DNA from: Polyangium jinanense
GTDB lineage: Bacteria > Myxococcota > Polyangia > Polyangiales > Polyangiaceae
Direction: 5' to 3'
Assembly: GCF_028435365.1 (NCBI RefSeq)
Contig: NZ_JAGTJJ010000002.1
Location: 930,001 to 994,000, forward strand
Length of the DNA stretch: 64,000 nt
The translations under genes were made by a program, and so were the position numbers. Below the pieces are notes generated by a model. The model was given only the letters and a program-made list of their open reading frames with translations. It was not told the DNA's origin and searched no databases. Shown piece by piece: positions 45,187 to 54,466 of the stretch. How positions within the stretch are numbered: position 1 is the first letter of the stretch; every line of letters begins with the position of its first letter.

Positions 45187-46008
45187 TCAGCGTGCCAAGA
45201 GCGCCAGCACGACTCCCGTGCCGCCTTCGTCCTCGGGTGCCGACGCGAACGCGGCCACATGGTGGGCGACCGGACCCTGGCTCAACCACGCCGCAATCTC
45301 GCCGCGCAGCACGCCGATGCCGCGCGGCGAGTGGTTCCCCCGACCGTGGATCAAAGCCACGACACGATCACCGTCCGCGCGCCGTTTGCGTACGAACTTC
45401 TCTACCTCGCGACGCGCCTCACCTGCGTTCATGCCGTGCAAATCGAGCCGACCATCGACCGTATACGCACCGCGTCGAAGGCGTCGCACCTCGCGCGGAT
45501 CAACATCGAGCCTGCGTCCTTCGATGCGCTCGCCATCGTCGGTGACCTCGAAGCGAACGCCCTCGGCGACGAGGGAGTGCAGCATGTGACGCGCGTCGGC
45601 ATCGAGGTCCTTCGTGGCGCGCGGAGCCTTGGATTTCGGCTCGATCGGCGTGGATGAGCGAGGGACGCGCGCCTTGCGATCCTCGAGCGTGCGCACGCCC
45701 GCCATGTACATGGCGAACGTCTCGGCGTCGCTCGGTTGCACCTCCGGCTCGGCCTGCTCGTTCGTCAACTGTACAGGTACACGTTGCGACGCCTGCTTCT
45801 TCGCGCCGCCTTCCTGTTTCGTCACAGGCGCAGATTTTTCGGCCTTGTCGGCCTTGTCGGCCTTCTCGCCCTTCTCCGCTTTGCCCTTGCGTCCTTTCGA
45901 CGCGAGCTTCGCGAACGGGCGGAAGAAGGGACTATCGGCCGCCTGTTTGCTCGGCTTCTTCTGCGTCTTCTTGGTGCTGGTCCGCCCGGCTCGCGCCTTC
46001 GTCGCCAT
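45187..46008 (-). CDS. Smr-domain protein
   Basis: A 273-residue protein. The N-terminal 100 residues are Lys/Ala/Glu-rich and disordered ('KGEKADKADKAEKSAPV'). The C-terminal Smr domain has 'LDLHGMNAGEAR' and 'VALIHGRGNHSPRGIGVLR', the DLHG and HGxG motifs of Smr endonuclease-like domains that act on DNA or collided-ribosome mRNA (MutS2/SmrB relatives). ATG 46008 was preferred because the sequence before it lacks a ribosome site and overlaps the next coding frame. The first 77 bp overlap the end of the following small gene. Confidence 0.88.
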   Translation of the reverse strand: MATKARAGRTSTKKTQKKPSKQAADSPFFRPFAKLASKGRKGKAEKGEKADKADKAEKSAPVTKQEGGAKKQASQRVPVQLTNEQAEPEVQPSDAETFAMYMAGVRTLEDRKARVPRSSTPIEPKSKAPRATKDLDADARHMLHSLVAEGVRFEVTDDGERIEGRRLDVDPREVRRLRRGAYTVDGRLDLHGMNAGEARREVEKFVRKRRADGDRVVALIHGRGNHSPRGIGVLRGEIAAWLSQGPVAHHVAAFASAPEDEGGTGVVLALLAR

Positions 46009-46261
46009 GAGACAGAACTTCACCCGAGAGCGCCCGTAGCGCAAACCGCACCGACTGAATTCCCGTCAGTTGCCCGTCTTCGAAGTGCCAGTCGGGGTCG
46101 TCGAGGTCCGGGAAATCATGAGGATTGCGGATGTCCTCCGGCGTGAGCCCCGGCAAGAGGCGCCGTGCCAAGGAGAGGACCTTCTGCCGCTGGTTCTCCT
46201 CCATCGCCTCGACGAGCGAGAGAACGCGTTCGAAGAGCTGCCTTGCATCCGGAGCACTCAT
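45932..46261 (-). CDS. Small protein of unknown function
   Basis: A 109-residue cytoplasmic protein starting 'MSAPDARQLFERVLSLVEAM'. It has a helical first half and an acidic 'DIRNPHDFPDLDDPDWHFED' segment. Its last 25 codons overlap the start of the Smr gene in another frame, so the two are probably translationally coupled. No family is recognised. Codon use is like its neighbours. Confidence 0.65.
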   Translation of the reverse strand: MSAPDARQLFERVLSLVEAMEENQRQKVLSLARRLLPGLTPEDIRNPHDFPDLDDPDWHFEDGQLTGIQSVRFALRALSGEVLSHGDEGASRADQHQEDAEEAEQTGGR

Positions 46262-46292
46262 GGCGCGGAGCGTAGCAAAAGGGCCGAGGCGC

Positions 46293-47390
46293 TCACGCCC
46301 CCGGATGATCCGAGGTGGGCGCGACCAACGCAGCCATCTCTTGCGTGCGGCGTTGCGCCTCCTCGACGGAGTAGAACATGTGAAGGGCCTCGCGGATGCA
46401 CGGCAGAGCTCGCCGGATCCCGTCGGCGCCGAGCGCGCTCGCGTCGACGCCGGCGCGGCTGCACGCTTTCGAGAGCACGTTCCGCGCGAGCAGCGGCGAG
46501 AGCCCCATCGCCGCGATGACGCGCGCGAGAAGGGGTTTCTCCGAGGCCACGTCGCGCGGTCGTGAAGCGGGCGGCTTCTCGGCGCTCGATGCGCGCGAGG
46601 GTGCAGCGCTTGCCTGCGCGGCACGACGGTTGCGGAGGAGGTTGCGGATCCTCGCGCGCACGGCGTCGAGGTTCACGCTCTTGTGGAGAAAGTCGGACGC
46701 GCCCGCATCCGTGGCGCGCCGCGCGAGGGCCGGATCCTCGCTCGCCGTGAGCATGACCGTCGGCGTGGACTCGCGGCCCGGCATGCGGCGGAGCCTGCGG
46801 AGCGTCTCGATGCCGTCGACGTCGGGCATCACGAGGTCGAGCACCACGCAGTCGACGGACTGCACCGCGAGGAGCTCGAGCGCCTCGACGCCGGAGTGTG
46901 CGAGCACGACGTCGTGGCCATCCTCGCGCAGCTTGCAGGCGAGCTCGGTGAGGAACGTGGGGCTGTCGTCGACGGCGAGGATGCGGCGCGCGGCGGCGAC
47001 GGGACCGGTCTCCTCGCCGCTCGTCCGCTCGCAGAGAGCGCGCGCGCGGCGGACGAGGTAGGTGATGTCGTAGGGTTTGCCCACGTACTCGTCGGCGCCC
47101 GTGGTCAACCCCTTCACGCGGTCGCGCACCTCGGCCTCGGTGGAGAGGACGATGACGGGGAGATGGGCGAGCTCGTCGCTTCCGCGGATCATGCCGAGCA
47201 GGTCGATGCCGCTGCCATCGGGCAGGATCACGTCGAGCACGGCGAGGGAGAAGGTGCGCTCGCGGAGGGCCTTTTCCGCTTCGCGCTTGGTCTCGCAGGC
47301 GGTCACGGAGAAGCCGGCGGCCGAGAGCGCGCCGCGTAGATCCATCCGTACGGTGAGGCTGTCGTCGACCACGAGGACTTGCGGCTTCAT
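46293..47390 (-). CDS. Response regulator with two receiver domains
   Basis: A 365-residue protein: receiver 1 (about 3-120, phospho-Asp in 'LAVLDVILPDGSG'), receiver 2 (about 135-255, 'CVVLDLVMPDVDG'), an Ala/Ser/Pro linker and a C-terminal helical domain (about 290-360) without a DNA-binding motif. Both receivers keep the acidic pocket and the late Lys ('GKPYD', 'LHKSV'). It is the last gene of the chemosensory operon, 31 bp after cheB, and likely takes phosphate from CheA as the output or as a phosphate sink. Start chosen at 'MKPQVLVVDDS', preceded by AGGGGG. Confidence 0.9.
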   Translation of the reverse strand: MKPQVLVVDDSLTVRMDLRGALSAAGFSVTACETKREAEKALRERTFSLAVLDVILPDGSGIDLLGMIRGSDELAHLPVIVLSTEAEVRDRVKGLTTGADEYVGKPYDITYLVRRARALCERTSGEETGPVAAARRILAVDDSPTFLTELACKLREDGHDVVLAHSGVEALELLAVQSVDCVVLDLVMPDVDGIETLRRLRRMPGRESTPTVMLTASEDPALARRATDAGASDFLHKSVNLDAVRARIRNLLRNRRAAQASAAPSRASSAEKPPASRPRDVASEKPLLARVIAAMGLSPLLARNVLSKACSRAGVDASALGADGIRRALPCIREALHMFYSVEEAQRRTQEMAALVAPTSDHPGA

Positions 47391-47421
47391 CGGACCCCCT
47401 TTTCCCCCGAACCTACCTTTA

Positions 47422-48588
47422 TTACACGTTTCCCCCTCGAACCGGGCGACCGAGTGCGAGCAAGGTGCGCCCGAAGTCACCGATGGGGAGGATGCGGCTG
47501 GCGGCGCCGAGCCGGATGGCCTCCCGCGGCATGCCGAAGACGACCGACGTGGACTCGTCCTGGACGAGTGTCGTCGATCCAGCGCGCTTCATCGCGAGCA
47601 AGCCGAGCGCGCCGTCCTTGCCCATGCCCGTGAGCAGGCAACCGATCGCCGTCCTGCCGATCTCCGTGGCGACCGACTCGAACAGGACATCGACCGAGGG
47701 CTTGCACGAGTGCCGTTCCGGGCCGTCGTCGAGCCAGAGCCGTCCCCCGCGCACGACGAGGTGACGCTCGGGAGGCGCCATCAGGATGCGCCCCGTGCCC
47801 GGCGGCGGCAGCAGGTCGCCGTGCTTCGCCTCGAAGACGGGGAGCGGCACCATGCCGTCGAGCCAGTCGGCGAACGCGCGGCCGAAGGGCTGGCCGATGT
47901 GGATCACGAGCAGTACGGGGAGCGGGAACGTCTCGGGGAGCTCTCGCAGGATCTGCACGAGCGCGCCCGGCCCGCCGGTAGAGGCGCCGATCGCGATGAG
48001 CGAGTGCGACGTGCCCGTGTCGGCGAGCGGCATCGGCGCGGGCACGACAGGGGCGCGCGGCGGGATCCGCTCGGGGATTCGCTCGGGGATCCGCTCGGGG
48101 ATTCGTTCGGTCGGGCGGACGCGAGGAGGAACCGGCGGCCGCACTTGCGGCGGGCTCGGCTTGAGCTTGGCCCGCGGGTGCGTGATCACGCGGATCTTCG
48201 CGGCGAGCTTGACCGTCTCGACGAAGCGCCGCGCCCAGGCTTCGTCGGGCTCGTCGCCGGTCGGTTTGTCGATCACCTCGAGCGCGCCGGCCCGGAGCGC
48301 GTCGTAGGTCTTGATCATGTCGCCGCGGTTGAACGAGGCCGACACGATCACGATCGGCGTCGGGCAGAACGCCATGATGTGCTCGGTGACCTCGACGCCG
48401 TTGCCCTTCTTCAGGATCAGATCGAGCGTGATGACGTCGGGGCGGAGCGACTCGCAGAGCGCGATGCCCCGCGCTCCATCCTCGGCCTCGCCGACCACCT
48501 CGCAGCCCGGATCGGCCGTGAGCGCCTGGACGAGGCGGCGCCGCACGGTGAGCGAGTCTTCGATGACGAGGACGCGCGTCTTGCTCAT
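47422..48588 (-). CDS. cheB: CheB methylesterase
   Basis: A 388-residue CheB: receiver domain (about 4-125, 'VITLDLILKKGNG'), a linker with four 'RIPE' units (12-bp repeats at 48062-48109) and a methylesterase domain with the catalytic Ser ('IGASTGGPG'), His ('VIHIGQPFG') and Asp ('TGMGKDGAL'). It removes methyl groups from the MCP in adaptation. Start ATG overlaps the cheA stop by 4 bp. Confidence 0.95.
   Translation of the reverse strand: MSKTRVLVIEDSLTVRRRLVQALTADPGCEVVGEAEDGARGIALCESLRPDVITLDLILKKGNGVEVTEHIMAFCPTPIVIVSASFNRGDMIKTYDALRAGALEVIDKPTGDEPDEAWARRFVETVKLAAKIRVITHPRAKLKPSPPQVRPPVPPRVRPTERIPERIPERIPERIPPRAPVVPAPMPLADTGTSHSLIAIGASTGGPGALVQILRELPETFPLPVLLVIHIGQPFGRAFADWLDGMVPLPVFEAKHGDLLPPPGTGRILMAPPERHLVVRGGRLWLDDGPERHSCKPSVDVLFESVATEIGRTAIGCLLTGMGKDGALGLLAMKRAGSTTLVQDESTSVVFGMPREAIRLGAASRILPIGDFGRTLLALGRPVRGGNV
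48062..48109 (-). repeat. Four 12-bp coding repeats in cheB linker
   Basis: Units close to GGGATCCGCTCG/GGGATTCGCTCG run four times and encode Arg-Ile-Pro-Glu repeats between the receiver and the esterase. Confidence 0.8.
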
Positions 48589-50663
48589 GAAGCCGCCCCC
48601 AGAAGCTCGGCGACCTTCCGGACGAAGTGCTTCTGGTCGAACTCGCCCTTCACGATGTACGCGGAGGCTCCGGCCGCGGCGCCTTTCTCGCGATCCTTCG
48701 AGGTGGCGAGCGAGGTGACGATGATGACGGGCACGTCGCGCAGCGCGGGATCCGCGCGCGTCGTCGCCGTGAACTCGAAGCCGTTCATGCCCGGCATCTC
48801 GACATCCACGATGAACAGGCCGTACTTGCGCGTCTTCGCCTTGCGCAGGCCCTCCTCGGCCGACGCGCTGAGATCCACCTCGTAGCCAGCCGACTCGAGG
48901 ATGCTCTGCTCCAGCATCCGCGTCGTGAGCGAGTCGTCGATGACCAGGATCGGCAGCCGCTTCGGCGCCTCGCGCCGCGTCTCCGTCGCCGCCCCGCGTC
49001 GCGCGCCCGTCCGCGCGAGCGCAGGTGGATCGAGCACGAGCAGCGGATCGCCCTGCGCGTCGAACGCCGCGCCCGCGACGGCTGCCGGCGTCCCCGCGCC
49101 CGGCGGCAGCGGCCGGAGTACGACGTCCATCGTGCCGAGCAGCCGATCCACGCCGAGCGCGATCCACGCCTCGCCCGACTGCACGATCACCGCCGAGCAG
49201 GCCTGCGGCAGATCGTGCCCCTCGCTCTCGGGCACGAGCACCGCGCCGAGCGGCGTGAACGGCACAGCTCGATCGCCGAACAGGATCCGCTCGCCGTCAG
49301 GCCCTTGCAGCCGCTCCGACGCGCTCAAGCGCCGCGTGCCACGCACGGCGTCGAGCGGCACGAGCGCCGTCGATCCGCCGAACATCACGGACAGCACCGG
49401 GATCGACGAGAGCGACACCGGCACCTCGATCTCGATCGTCGTGCCCTCGCCGAGCTTGCTCGTGAGCTGCACCGATCCGCGCAGCCGGCTCGCCACCTCG
49501 CGCACGACGTCGAGCCCCACGCCGCGGCCCGAGATCTCCGTCACTTCCGCGGCCGTCGTGAGCCCCGAGCGGAACACGAGCGCGAGCGTCGCCTCCTCGT
49601 CGAGCTCCTCCTCGCCTGTTGCGAGGCCACGATGCACGGCGGCTCGCCGCACGGCCGCGACGTCGATCCCGCGCCCGTCGTCGCTGCATCGGAACGCGAC
49701 CATCCGGCCGCGCCGCTCGATCTCCAGGTGGATGCGACCGACCTCGGGTTTGCCCCAGCCGATCCGCTCCTCGAACGGCTCGATGCCGTGATCCACGGCG
49801 TTGCGGATCACGTGCAGCAGCGCATCGCGCACGGCCGAGAGCACGTGCCCTTCGAGGCGCACCTCGCCGCCTCGCGCCGAGAAGCTCACGGTCTTGCCGA
49901 GCGCCTCGGCCGTGTCCCGCGTCGTGAGCTCCAGCGTGCCGAGGATCGCGCCCACCGGCAGGAGCCGCAGCGTCGCCGCGCGCGACTGCACCTCGCCGAG
50001 CTCGCGTTCGATCCGCCCGAGCGACGCGCCGATGTCCCGCTCGGCGTGCACGAGGCTCTGCGTGATCTCGGCGATCTGCGCCGCGAGCCGCGGACTTCGG
50101 CCTCGCTCGCCCGGGGTTTGTCCGAGCTCGAGCTCCTCGCGCAGGAGGACCGCGAGCCTTAGCGCGTGCTGCAGCGCGACCAGGCCTCCGTTCAGCGGGC
50201 CGACCTGGATGGACGCTTCCGACAAACCTTCGAGCAGCGCGTCCATGTCGGCGATGTCGACGCGCACCGTCTCCAGTCGATCGTCGATCGGCGGCGGCGC
50301 GGGCTTGCTCGCGCCCTTGCCCTCGGGCCCCGAGGCGGGCCCGGGCGCGATCGTGGCCCCGAGCTTCATGGTCTCCTCGCGGATCCGTTCGAGGATCCGG
50401 AGCAGATCGCTCACGTAATCGCTGGTGATGGTCTCGCCGGCGTCGCGGAACGGGGCGAGCGCGTCCTCGATGGTATGCGCCATCTCGCCGATGCGAACCT
50501 GCCGGACCACGCGCGCCGCGCCTTTCAGCGTGTGCGCGAGCCGCATGCAGCGGGCGAGGATCGACCCATCCGTCGGGTTTTTCTCCAGCGCGAGCAGGTC
50601 CCGCGTGAGCCCTTCGACGATTTCGTTTGCCTCGTCGCGGAAATAATCCTCGAGCTCGTTCAT
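48585..50663 (-). CDS. cheA: CheA histidine kinase with C-terminal receiver
   Basis: A 692-residue CheA. The P1 Hpt domain has His44 in 'RLAHTLKGAARVV'; a short linker, dimerisation helices, a HATPase with 'NAVDHGIEPFEERIGWGKP', 'GRGVGLDVVREV' and a CheW-like P5 domain follow. A receiver domain with 'LFIVDVEMPGMNG' closes the protein. The kinase senses the MCP array through CheW and phosphorylates its own His, the fused receiver and CheB. GGGAG precedes the ATG. It is translated with cheB through a 4-bp overlap. Confidence 0.95.
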   Translation of the reverse strand: MNELEDYFRDEANEIVEGLTRDLLALEKNPTDGSILARCMRLAHTLKGAARVVRQVRIGEMAHTIEDALAPFRDAGETITSDYVSDLLRILERIREETMKLGATIAPGPASGPEGKGASKPAPPPIDDRLETVRVDIADMDALLEGLSEASIQVGPLNGGLVALQHALRLAVLLREELELGQTPGERGRSPRLAAQIAEITQSLVHAERDIGASLGRIERELGEVQSRAATLRLLPVGAILGTLELTTRDTAEALGKTVSFSARGGEVRLEGHVLSAVRDALLHVIRNAVDHGIEPFEERIGWGKPEVGRIHLEIERRGRMVAFRCSDDGRGIDVAAVRRAAVHRGLATGEEELDEEATLALVFRSGLTTAAEVTEISGRGVGLDVVREVASRLRGSVQLTSKLGEGTTIEIEVPVSLSSIPVLSVMFGGSTALVPLDAVRGTRRLSASERLQGPDGERILFGDRAVPFTPLGAVLVPESEGHDLPQACSAVIVQSGEAWIALGVDRLLGTMDVVLRPLPPGAGTPAAVAGAAFDAQGDPLLVLDPPALARTGARRGAATETRREAPKRLPILVIDDSLTTRMLEQSILESAGYEVDLSASAEEGLRKAKTRKYGLFIVDVEMPGMNGFEFTATTRADPALRDVPVIIVTSLATSKDREKGAAAGASAYIVKGEFDQKHFVRKVAELLGAAS

Positions 50664-50685
50664 GGGCGATTCTCCCGGGGCTCGC

Positions 50686-51276
50686 TCACGACGCGCCCTC
50701 GCGGCGCTCTCCGGCCCGCTCCAATGCCCGCGCGACCAGCGATTCGAGGACGAGCACCCCGCGTGCTTCTCCGGCGAGCGTCACGATCTCGCGGACGTGC
50801 GCCTCGTCCTCCTTCGCCGAATCGACGGGCACGAGATCGGCGGGGCTCACTTCGAGGCAGGCCTCGATCGACGCGACGCCGATGGCGATCGGCTCGTCGC
50901 CGCCCGCGATGAGCAGCCAGCGCGGCTTCTCGTTCCACGTCGGCAGGCCGAGCAGCGCCCCGAGCGCGTGCACCGCGAAGAGCCGGCCGCGAATGCCCGT
51001 GATCCCGAGCAGGCCCGGCGGACCCTCGGGCAGGGGCACGACCTTGCGGCACTCGTGCACGCCGTCGATGTCGGACAGCCGAAGGGCGTAGCCCTGTCCA
51101 CCTGCCTGAATGGCGAGGACGAGCTCACCGGATCGCTCGGCGTCGCGGGGCGGCGCGGCGAACGAGGTGTCGAATGCGCGGCGCAGCTCCACGACGTGTC
51201 GCTCCGCTGCAATGTTGGGCGCGGAAACCGGAGCCTCGTCGCCCGACTTGTCCCGTTCCTGCGAACGACCGTTCAT
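50686..51276 (-). CDS. cheW: CheW coupling protein
   Basis: A 196-residue CheW with an N-terminal extension of about 50 residues. The core has 'ALRLSDIDGVHECR', 'GLLGITGIRGRLFAV' and 'IAIGVASIEACLEV', the two five-stranded barrels of CheW. It links MCP and CheA. It starts 23 bp upstream of cheA. Confidence 0.9.
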   Translation of the reverse strand: MNGRSQERDKSGDEAPVSAPNIAAERHVVELRRAFDTSFAAPPRDAERSGELVLAIQAGGQGYALRLSDIDGVHECRKVVPLPEGPPGLLGITGIRGRLFAVHALGALLGLPTWNEKPRWLLIAGGDEPIAIGVASIEACLEVSPADLVPVDSAKEDEAHVREIVTLAGEARGVLVLESLVARALERAGERREGAS

Positions 51277-51466
51277 CGAGCCCCCTCGACCCCGGAACCG
51301 GAAAAAGAATCATGAAGATAGCACGAACCCTGGGGCCCGCACAATCCTTCGCCCCCGTATGATACCGCTCGTTTCGTGCTTCTCTCGCGCACGGCCCGTT
51401 TTGCCAATTGCAATGGCAGCGTCCGGTGGGCGAGGGGCCCATGCCTTCGGGACGATCGGCGCGGGA
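51277..51466. promoter_or_regulatory. 190-bp gap inside the che operon
   Basis: The longest space in the operon lies between the MCP and cheW-cheA. I see no coding frame or clear hairpin; an internal promoter for cheW-cheA-cheB is possible. Confidence 0.3.
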
Positions 51467-52942
51467 TCACGCGGCCTGCTCCTCTTGTCGGATGAGACGC
51501 ACGAGGTCGCCGGACAACCCGGAGAGCTGCGAGGCGGTGTTCAATGTCTGCGACGAACCGGACTCGCTTTCGCGCGCCGTCTGGGCGACGTCCGCAATCG
51601 CAGAGGCCACCTGCTCCATCGCGCTCGTTTGTTGTTTCGTGCTGAGCTCGATTTCACGCGACGCCTCGGCGGTCGAGCCCACGTACTCGACGATCCGCCG
51701 GAAGCTCTGCGCCACCTCGCCGAACCGACGCGTTCCCGCCTCCACGGCCTTCGCTCCGTCCTCGGTGGCCATCACCGTCGTATTCGCCGCGGCCCGGATC
51801 TCCTCGATGAGCCGGCGGATCTCCTTCGCCGAACCACCCACGCGATCCGCGAGCTTGCGGATCTCGCCCGCCACGACCCCGAACCGACGCCCCGTCTCGC
51901 CCGCGCTGACGGCCTCGATCGTCGCGTTGATCGCGAGGATGTTCGTCTGTTCGCTGAGCTCCGAGACGATGTCGAGGATCCCGCCGATCTCCTGCGATTT
52001 CCGTCCCAGATCGAGCATGTGCGCGACGATTTGATCGACCTGCCGCCGCACGGTCTCGATCGCCTCCTGCGCGCCCTCGACCGTGTGATTGCCGCCCTTG
52101 GCGGCCATTGCCGTCTCGCTCGCGACCTGCGTGACCCGCTGCGCGCTCTCCGAGATTTGCCGCGACGTCGTCACGAGCTCGCGCACCGTCGTGCTCACCT
52201 CGGTCGCCGCGGAGACCTGGCCTTTTGCACCCCGGACCTGCTGGGTCGCGGCCGCTTCGAGCTCCGCCGCCGCGCTCCGGATGTGCTGCACGGCCGCGCC
52301 GATCCGCGCCCCGAGGCCGCGGGTCAGGAACACCGCGATGCTCGCCACGATGAGCACGGCCGCGAGCGTGCCGAAGATCAGGATCTGGCTCAACCATGCG
52401 GCGGCCTGCTTCGCATCCGTGCTGCGCTCGGTGAGGAGCCTTTGCTCGTGGGTCTTCAGCTCGGCCACGACGTGCCGGATCCGATCCATCACCTTCGCAC
52501 CATTGCCTTCGATGACAATCTTCACCGCAGCGTCGAACCCCTGCGTCCTCCGCGTGTCGATCGTCTCGTCGATCTCGCGCAGGCGCTCCTCCACGAGCGG
52601 CCGGAGCTGTTTGACGCGGACTCTCTGGTCCGAGTCGTCGCCGAAAAGCTCTTCGAGCTGCCGGAGCTCGATGCCGACGCCTTTTTTACCCGTGTGATAG
52701 GGCTGCAGGAATTCCTCGCGGCCCGTGATCACGAATCCGCGTTTGCCCGTCTCGGTCTCGTCGAGCGCCGCGAGGAAGCTCGACAACCCCGTCATTTCTT
52801 CGTGCGCGTGTGTGACCGCCTCGCTCGTCGCGAGGAGCCGCTGCGTGCTCCGATACGAAAAAGCACCAAGCGCGATCAGGATGAGGAGCGGGAGCAAGAA
52901 CCCCGCCGCGATTTGCTGCCCGACCGTCCATGATTTGCGCAC
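51467..52942 (-). CDS. Methyl-accepting chemotaxis protein with CHASE3 sensor
   Basis: A 491-residue receptor: TM1 about 10-32, periplasmic CHASE3-like helix bundle (about 40-185; 'ETETGKRGFVITGREEFLQP'), TM2 about 188-210, then a long coiled signalling domain. The hairpin tip is 'SEQTNILAINATIEAVSAG', with the usual Glu/Gln-rich methylation helices around it. No HAMP domain of normal length is obvious. It would feed CheA through the two CheW proteins encoded here. Confidence 0.93.
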   Translation of the reverse strand: MRKSWTVGQQIAAGFLLPLLILIALGAFSYRSTQRLLATSEAVTHAHEEMTGLSSFLAALDETETGKRGFVITGREEFLQPYHTGKKGVGIELRQLEELFGDDSDQRVRVKQLRPLVEERLREIDETIDTRRTQGFDAAVKIVIEGNGAKVMDRIRHVVAELKTHEQRLLTERSTDAKQAAAWLSQILIFGTLAAVLIVASIAVFLTRGLGARIGAAVQHIRSAAAELEAAATQQVRGAKGQVSAATEVSTTVRELVTTSRQISESAQRVTQVASETAMAAKGGNHTVEGAQEAIETVRRQVDQIVAHMLDLGRKSQEIGGILDIVSELSEQTNILAINATIEAVSAGETGRRFGVVAGEIRKLADRVGGSAKEIRRLIEEIRAAANTTVMATEDGAKAVEAGTRRFGEVAQSFRRIVEYVGSTAEASREIELSTKQQTSAMEQVASAIADVAQTARESESGSSQTLNTASQLSGLSGDLVRLIRQEEQAA

Positions 52943-52969
52943 GTTGCCCGCCTCCCTCTTTCCATCCGA

Positions 52970-54466
52970 TCACACGGGTGTCGGGTCTCGCTTCGGGACA
53001 CCCAGCGCACCGAGCTGGGCCTTGCACAGCTCGAGCAACACCTCCCTGCGAAACCCCCCGCCGAACATCACGATCCTCGCGCGCTCCTCGCGCTGGAGCA
53101 GATCGAGCGCCTTTTCGAGCTCCACGCACGCTTGGGCGCCGTATCCCTCGCGCCGGAGCACCATGCCGAGCCGCAAACGCGGCAGCGAGAAGAGCGGATC
53201 CCGCCGCTTCGCCTCGCGGTAATGCCACGCCGCCCGCTCGATGTCGCGCTCGTTTTCGCGGAGCAACCCGAGCAGGTAATGCGCCCCCGTCTCGCATTGC
53301 CCCCGCGCGAGCAAGGCGCCGAGCGTGCGCTCCGCGTCCCGCAATCGTCCTTTTTCGCCGTAAATGGCCGCCCGGCAGAGCTCGAGCTCCGGCGGCGCGC
53401 CCGGACCCGCCGTCGAAACCAGGAGCAGCGCCTCGTCGTGTCGCTCCGCTTCGAGCAGATCGAGCACACGCGCGAGCGCGGAAGGCGCCTCCGCTGCCCG
53501 CGCTTGGCCCACGCTCGCCGCATCCCCGGCCTCCCGCGTCTCCGCGATCCGGGCGATCCGGTCCGCCGAGCGCTGGATCTCCTCCGCCCACGCGAACGTG
53601 CCGTCCTCCGGCGTGGGCAAGAGCGCGCGCATCGGGGGCTCGGGGAGCGGAAGCGGCAAGAACGCGGGCGTCGTCGTGATCGTCGGGGCGCTCGGGCTTT
53701 TCAATCGATAATAAAATGCGTCGTGCTCGTGCACGAGCTCGAAGCCGTCGGAGATCCCCCGGAGGGACTCGCTGTGGCCGAGGAAGAGATATCCGCCCGG
53801 CAGGAGCGCCCGGCCAAACCCGGCGAGCGCCCGGTGGAGCGCGCGCTCCGAGAAATAAATGAGCACATTGCGGCAAAAAACGACGTCGTACGTGGCCTCC
53901 GGCACGCGCGCGAGCACGTCGAGCAGGTTGCCCTCCTCGAAGGTCACGCGGCTCTGGATGCGCGGATCGAGCACGAACGTCTCGCCGTCTTTCCTGAAAA
54001 ACTGTTCGCGGATCTTCTGCGAGGCCCCGCGCACGGCCCAGGGCGAATAACGCGCCCGCCGCGCCTTCTCGATCGCGGCCCCGTTCAAATCGAGCCCCGT
54101 GATCGACAGGAGCGGCGAGAGCTCCGGCGTGGTCACCTCGGCCGCGATGGCCATCGTATACGGCTCCTCGCCGGACGAGCAGCCCGCCGAGAGAATACGT
54201 AACTTCCGCCCCCGCGGCCCCACGAGCGCGCGCTCGGGGAGCACCCGCCGCACGAGCGCGTCGATTTGCATGGGCTCGCGAAAGAAATAGGTCTCGCCGA
54301 CCGTCACCGCCTCGACCAGGCGTTCGAGCGGAATCGGCCCGCCGCTCTTGATCGGCTTTTCGTCGAGGATTGTCTCGATGCGGTCGCGTTGAAACGCCGA
54401 GGGCGCGAGGCCGAAGCGGGCCTCGATGAGGTCCTCGATGCCCTTGGCGTCACGCGGGGCGTTCAT
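52970..54466 (-). CDS. cheR: CheR methyltransferase with TPR tail
   Basis: A 498-residue CheR. The N-terminal helical domain (about 5-75) and a SAM-dependent core with 'ILSAGCSSGEEPYT' (about 90-105), 'VVFCRNVLIYFSE' and 'LPGGYLFLGHSESL' are complete. Residues about 330-490 form TPR-like helices, a common extension in myxobacterial Frz- or Che-type CheR that tunes interaction with the receptor. It methylates the MCP Glu residues using SAM. Start ATG overlaps the upstream CheW stop by 4 bp. Confidence 0.94.
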   Translation of the reverse strand: MNAPRDAKGIEDLIEARFGLAPSAFQRDRIETILDEKPIKSGGPIPLERLVEAVTVGETYFFREPMQIDALVRRVLPERALVGPRGRKLRILSAGCSSGEEPYTMAIAAEVTTPELSPLLSITGLDLNGAAIEKARRARYSPWAVRGASQKIREQFFRKDGETFVLDPRIQSRVTFEEGNLLDVLARVPEATYDVVFCRNVLIYFSERALHRALAGFGRALLPGGYLFLGHSESLRGISDGFELVHEHDAFYYRLKSPSAPTITTTPAFLPLPLPEPPMRALLPTPEDGTFAWAEEIQRSADRIARIAETREAGDAASVGQARAAEAPSALARVLDLLEAERHDEALLLVSTAGPGAPPELELCRAAIYGEKGRLRDAERTLGALLARGQCETGAHYLLGLLRENERDIERAAWHYREAKRRDPLFSLPRLRLGMVLRREGYGAQACVELEKALDLLQREERARIVMFGGGFRREVLLELCKAQLGALGVPKRDPTPV

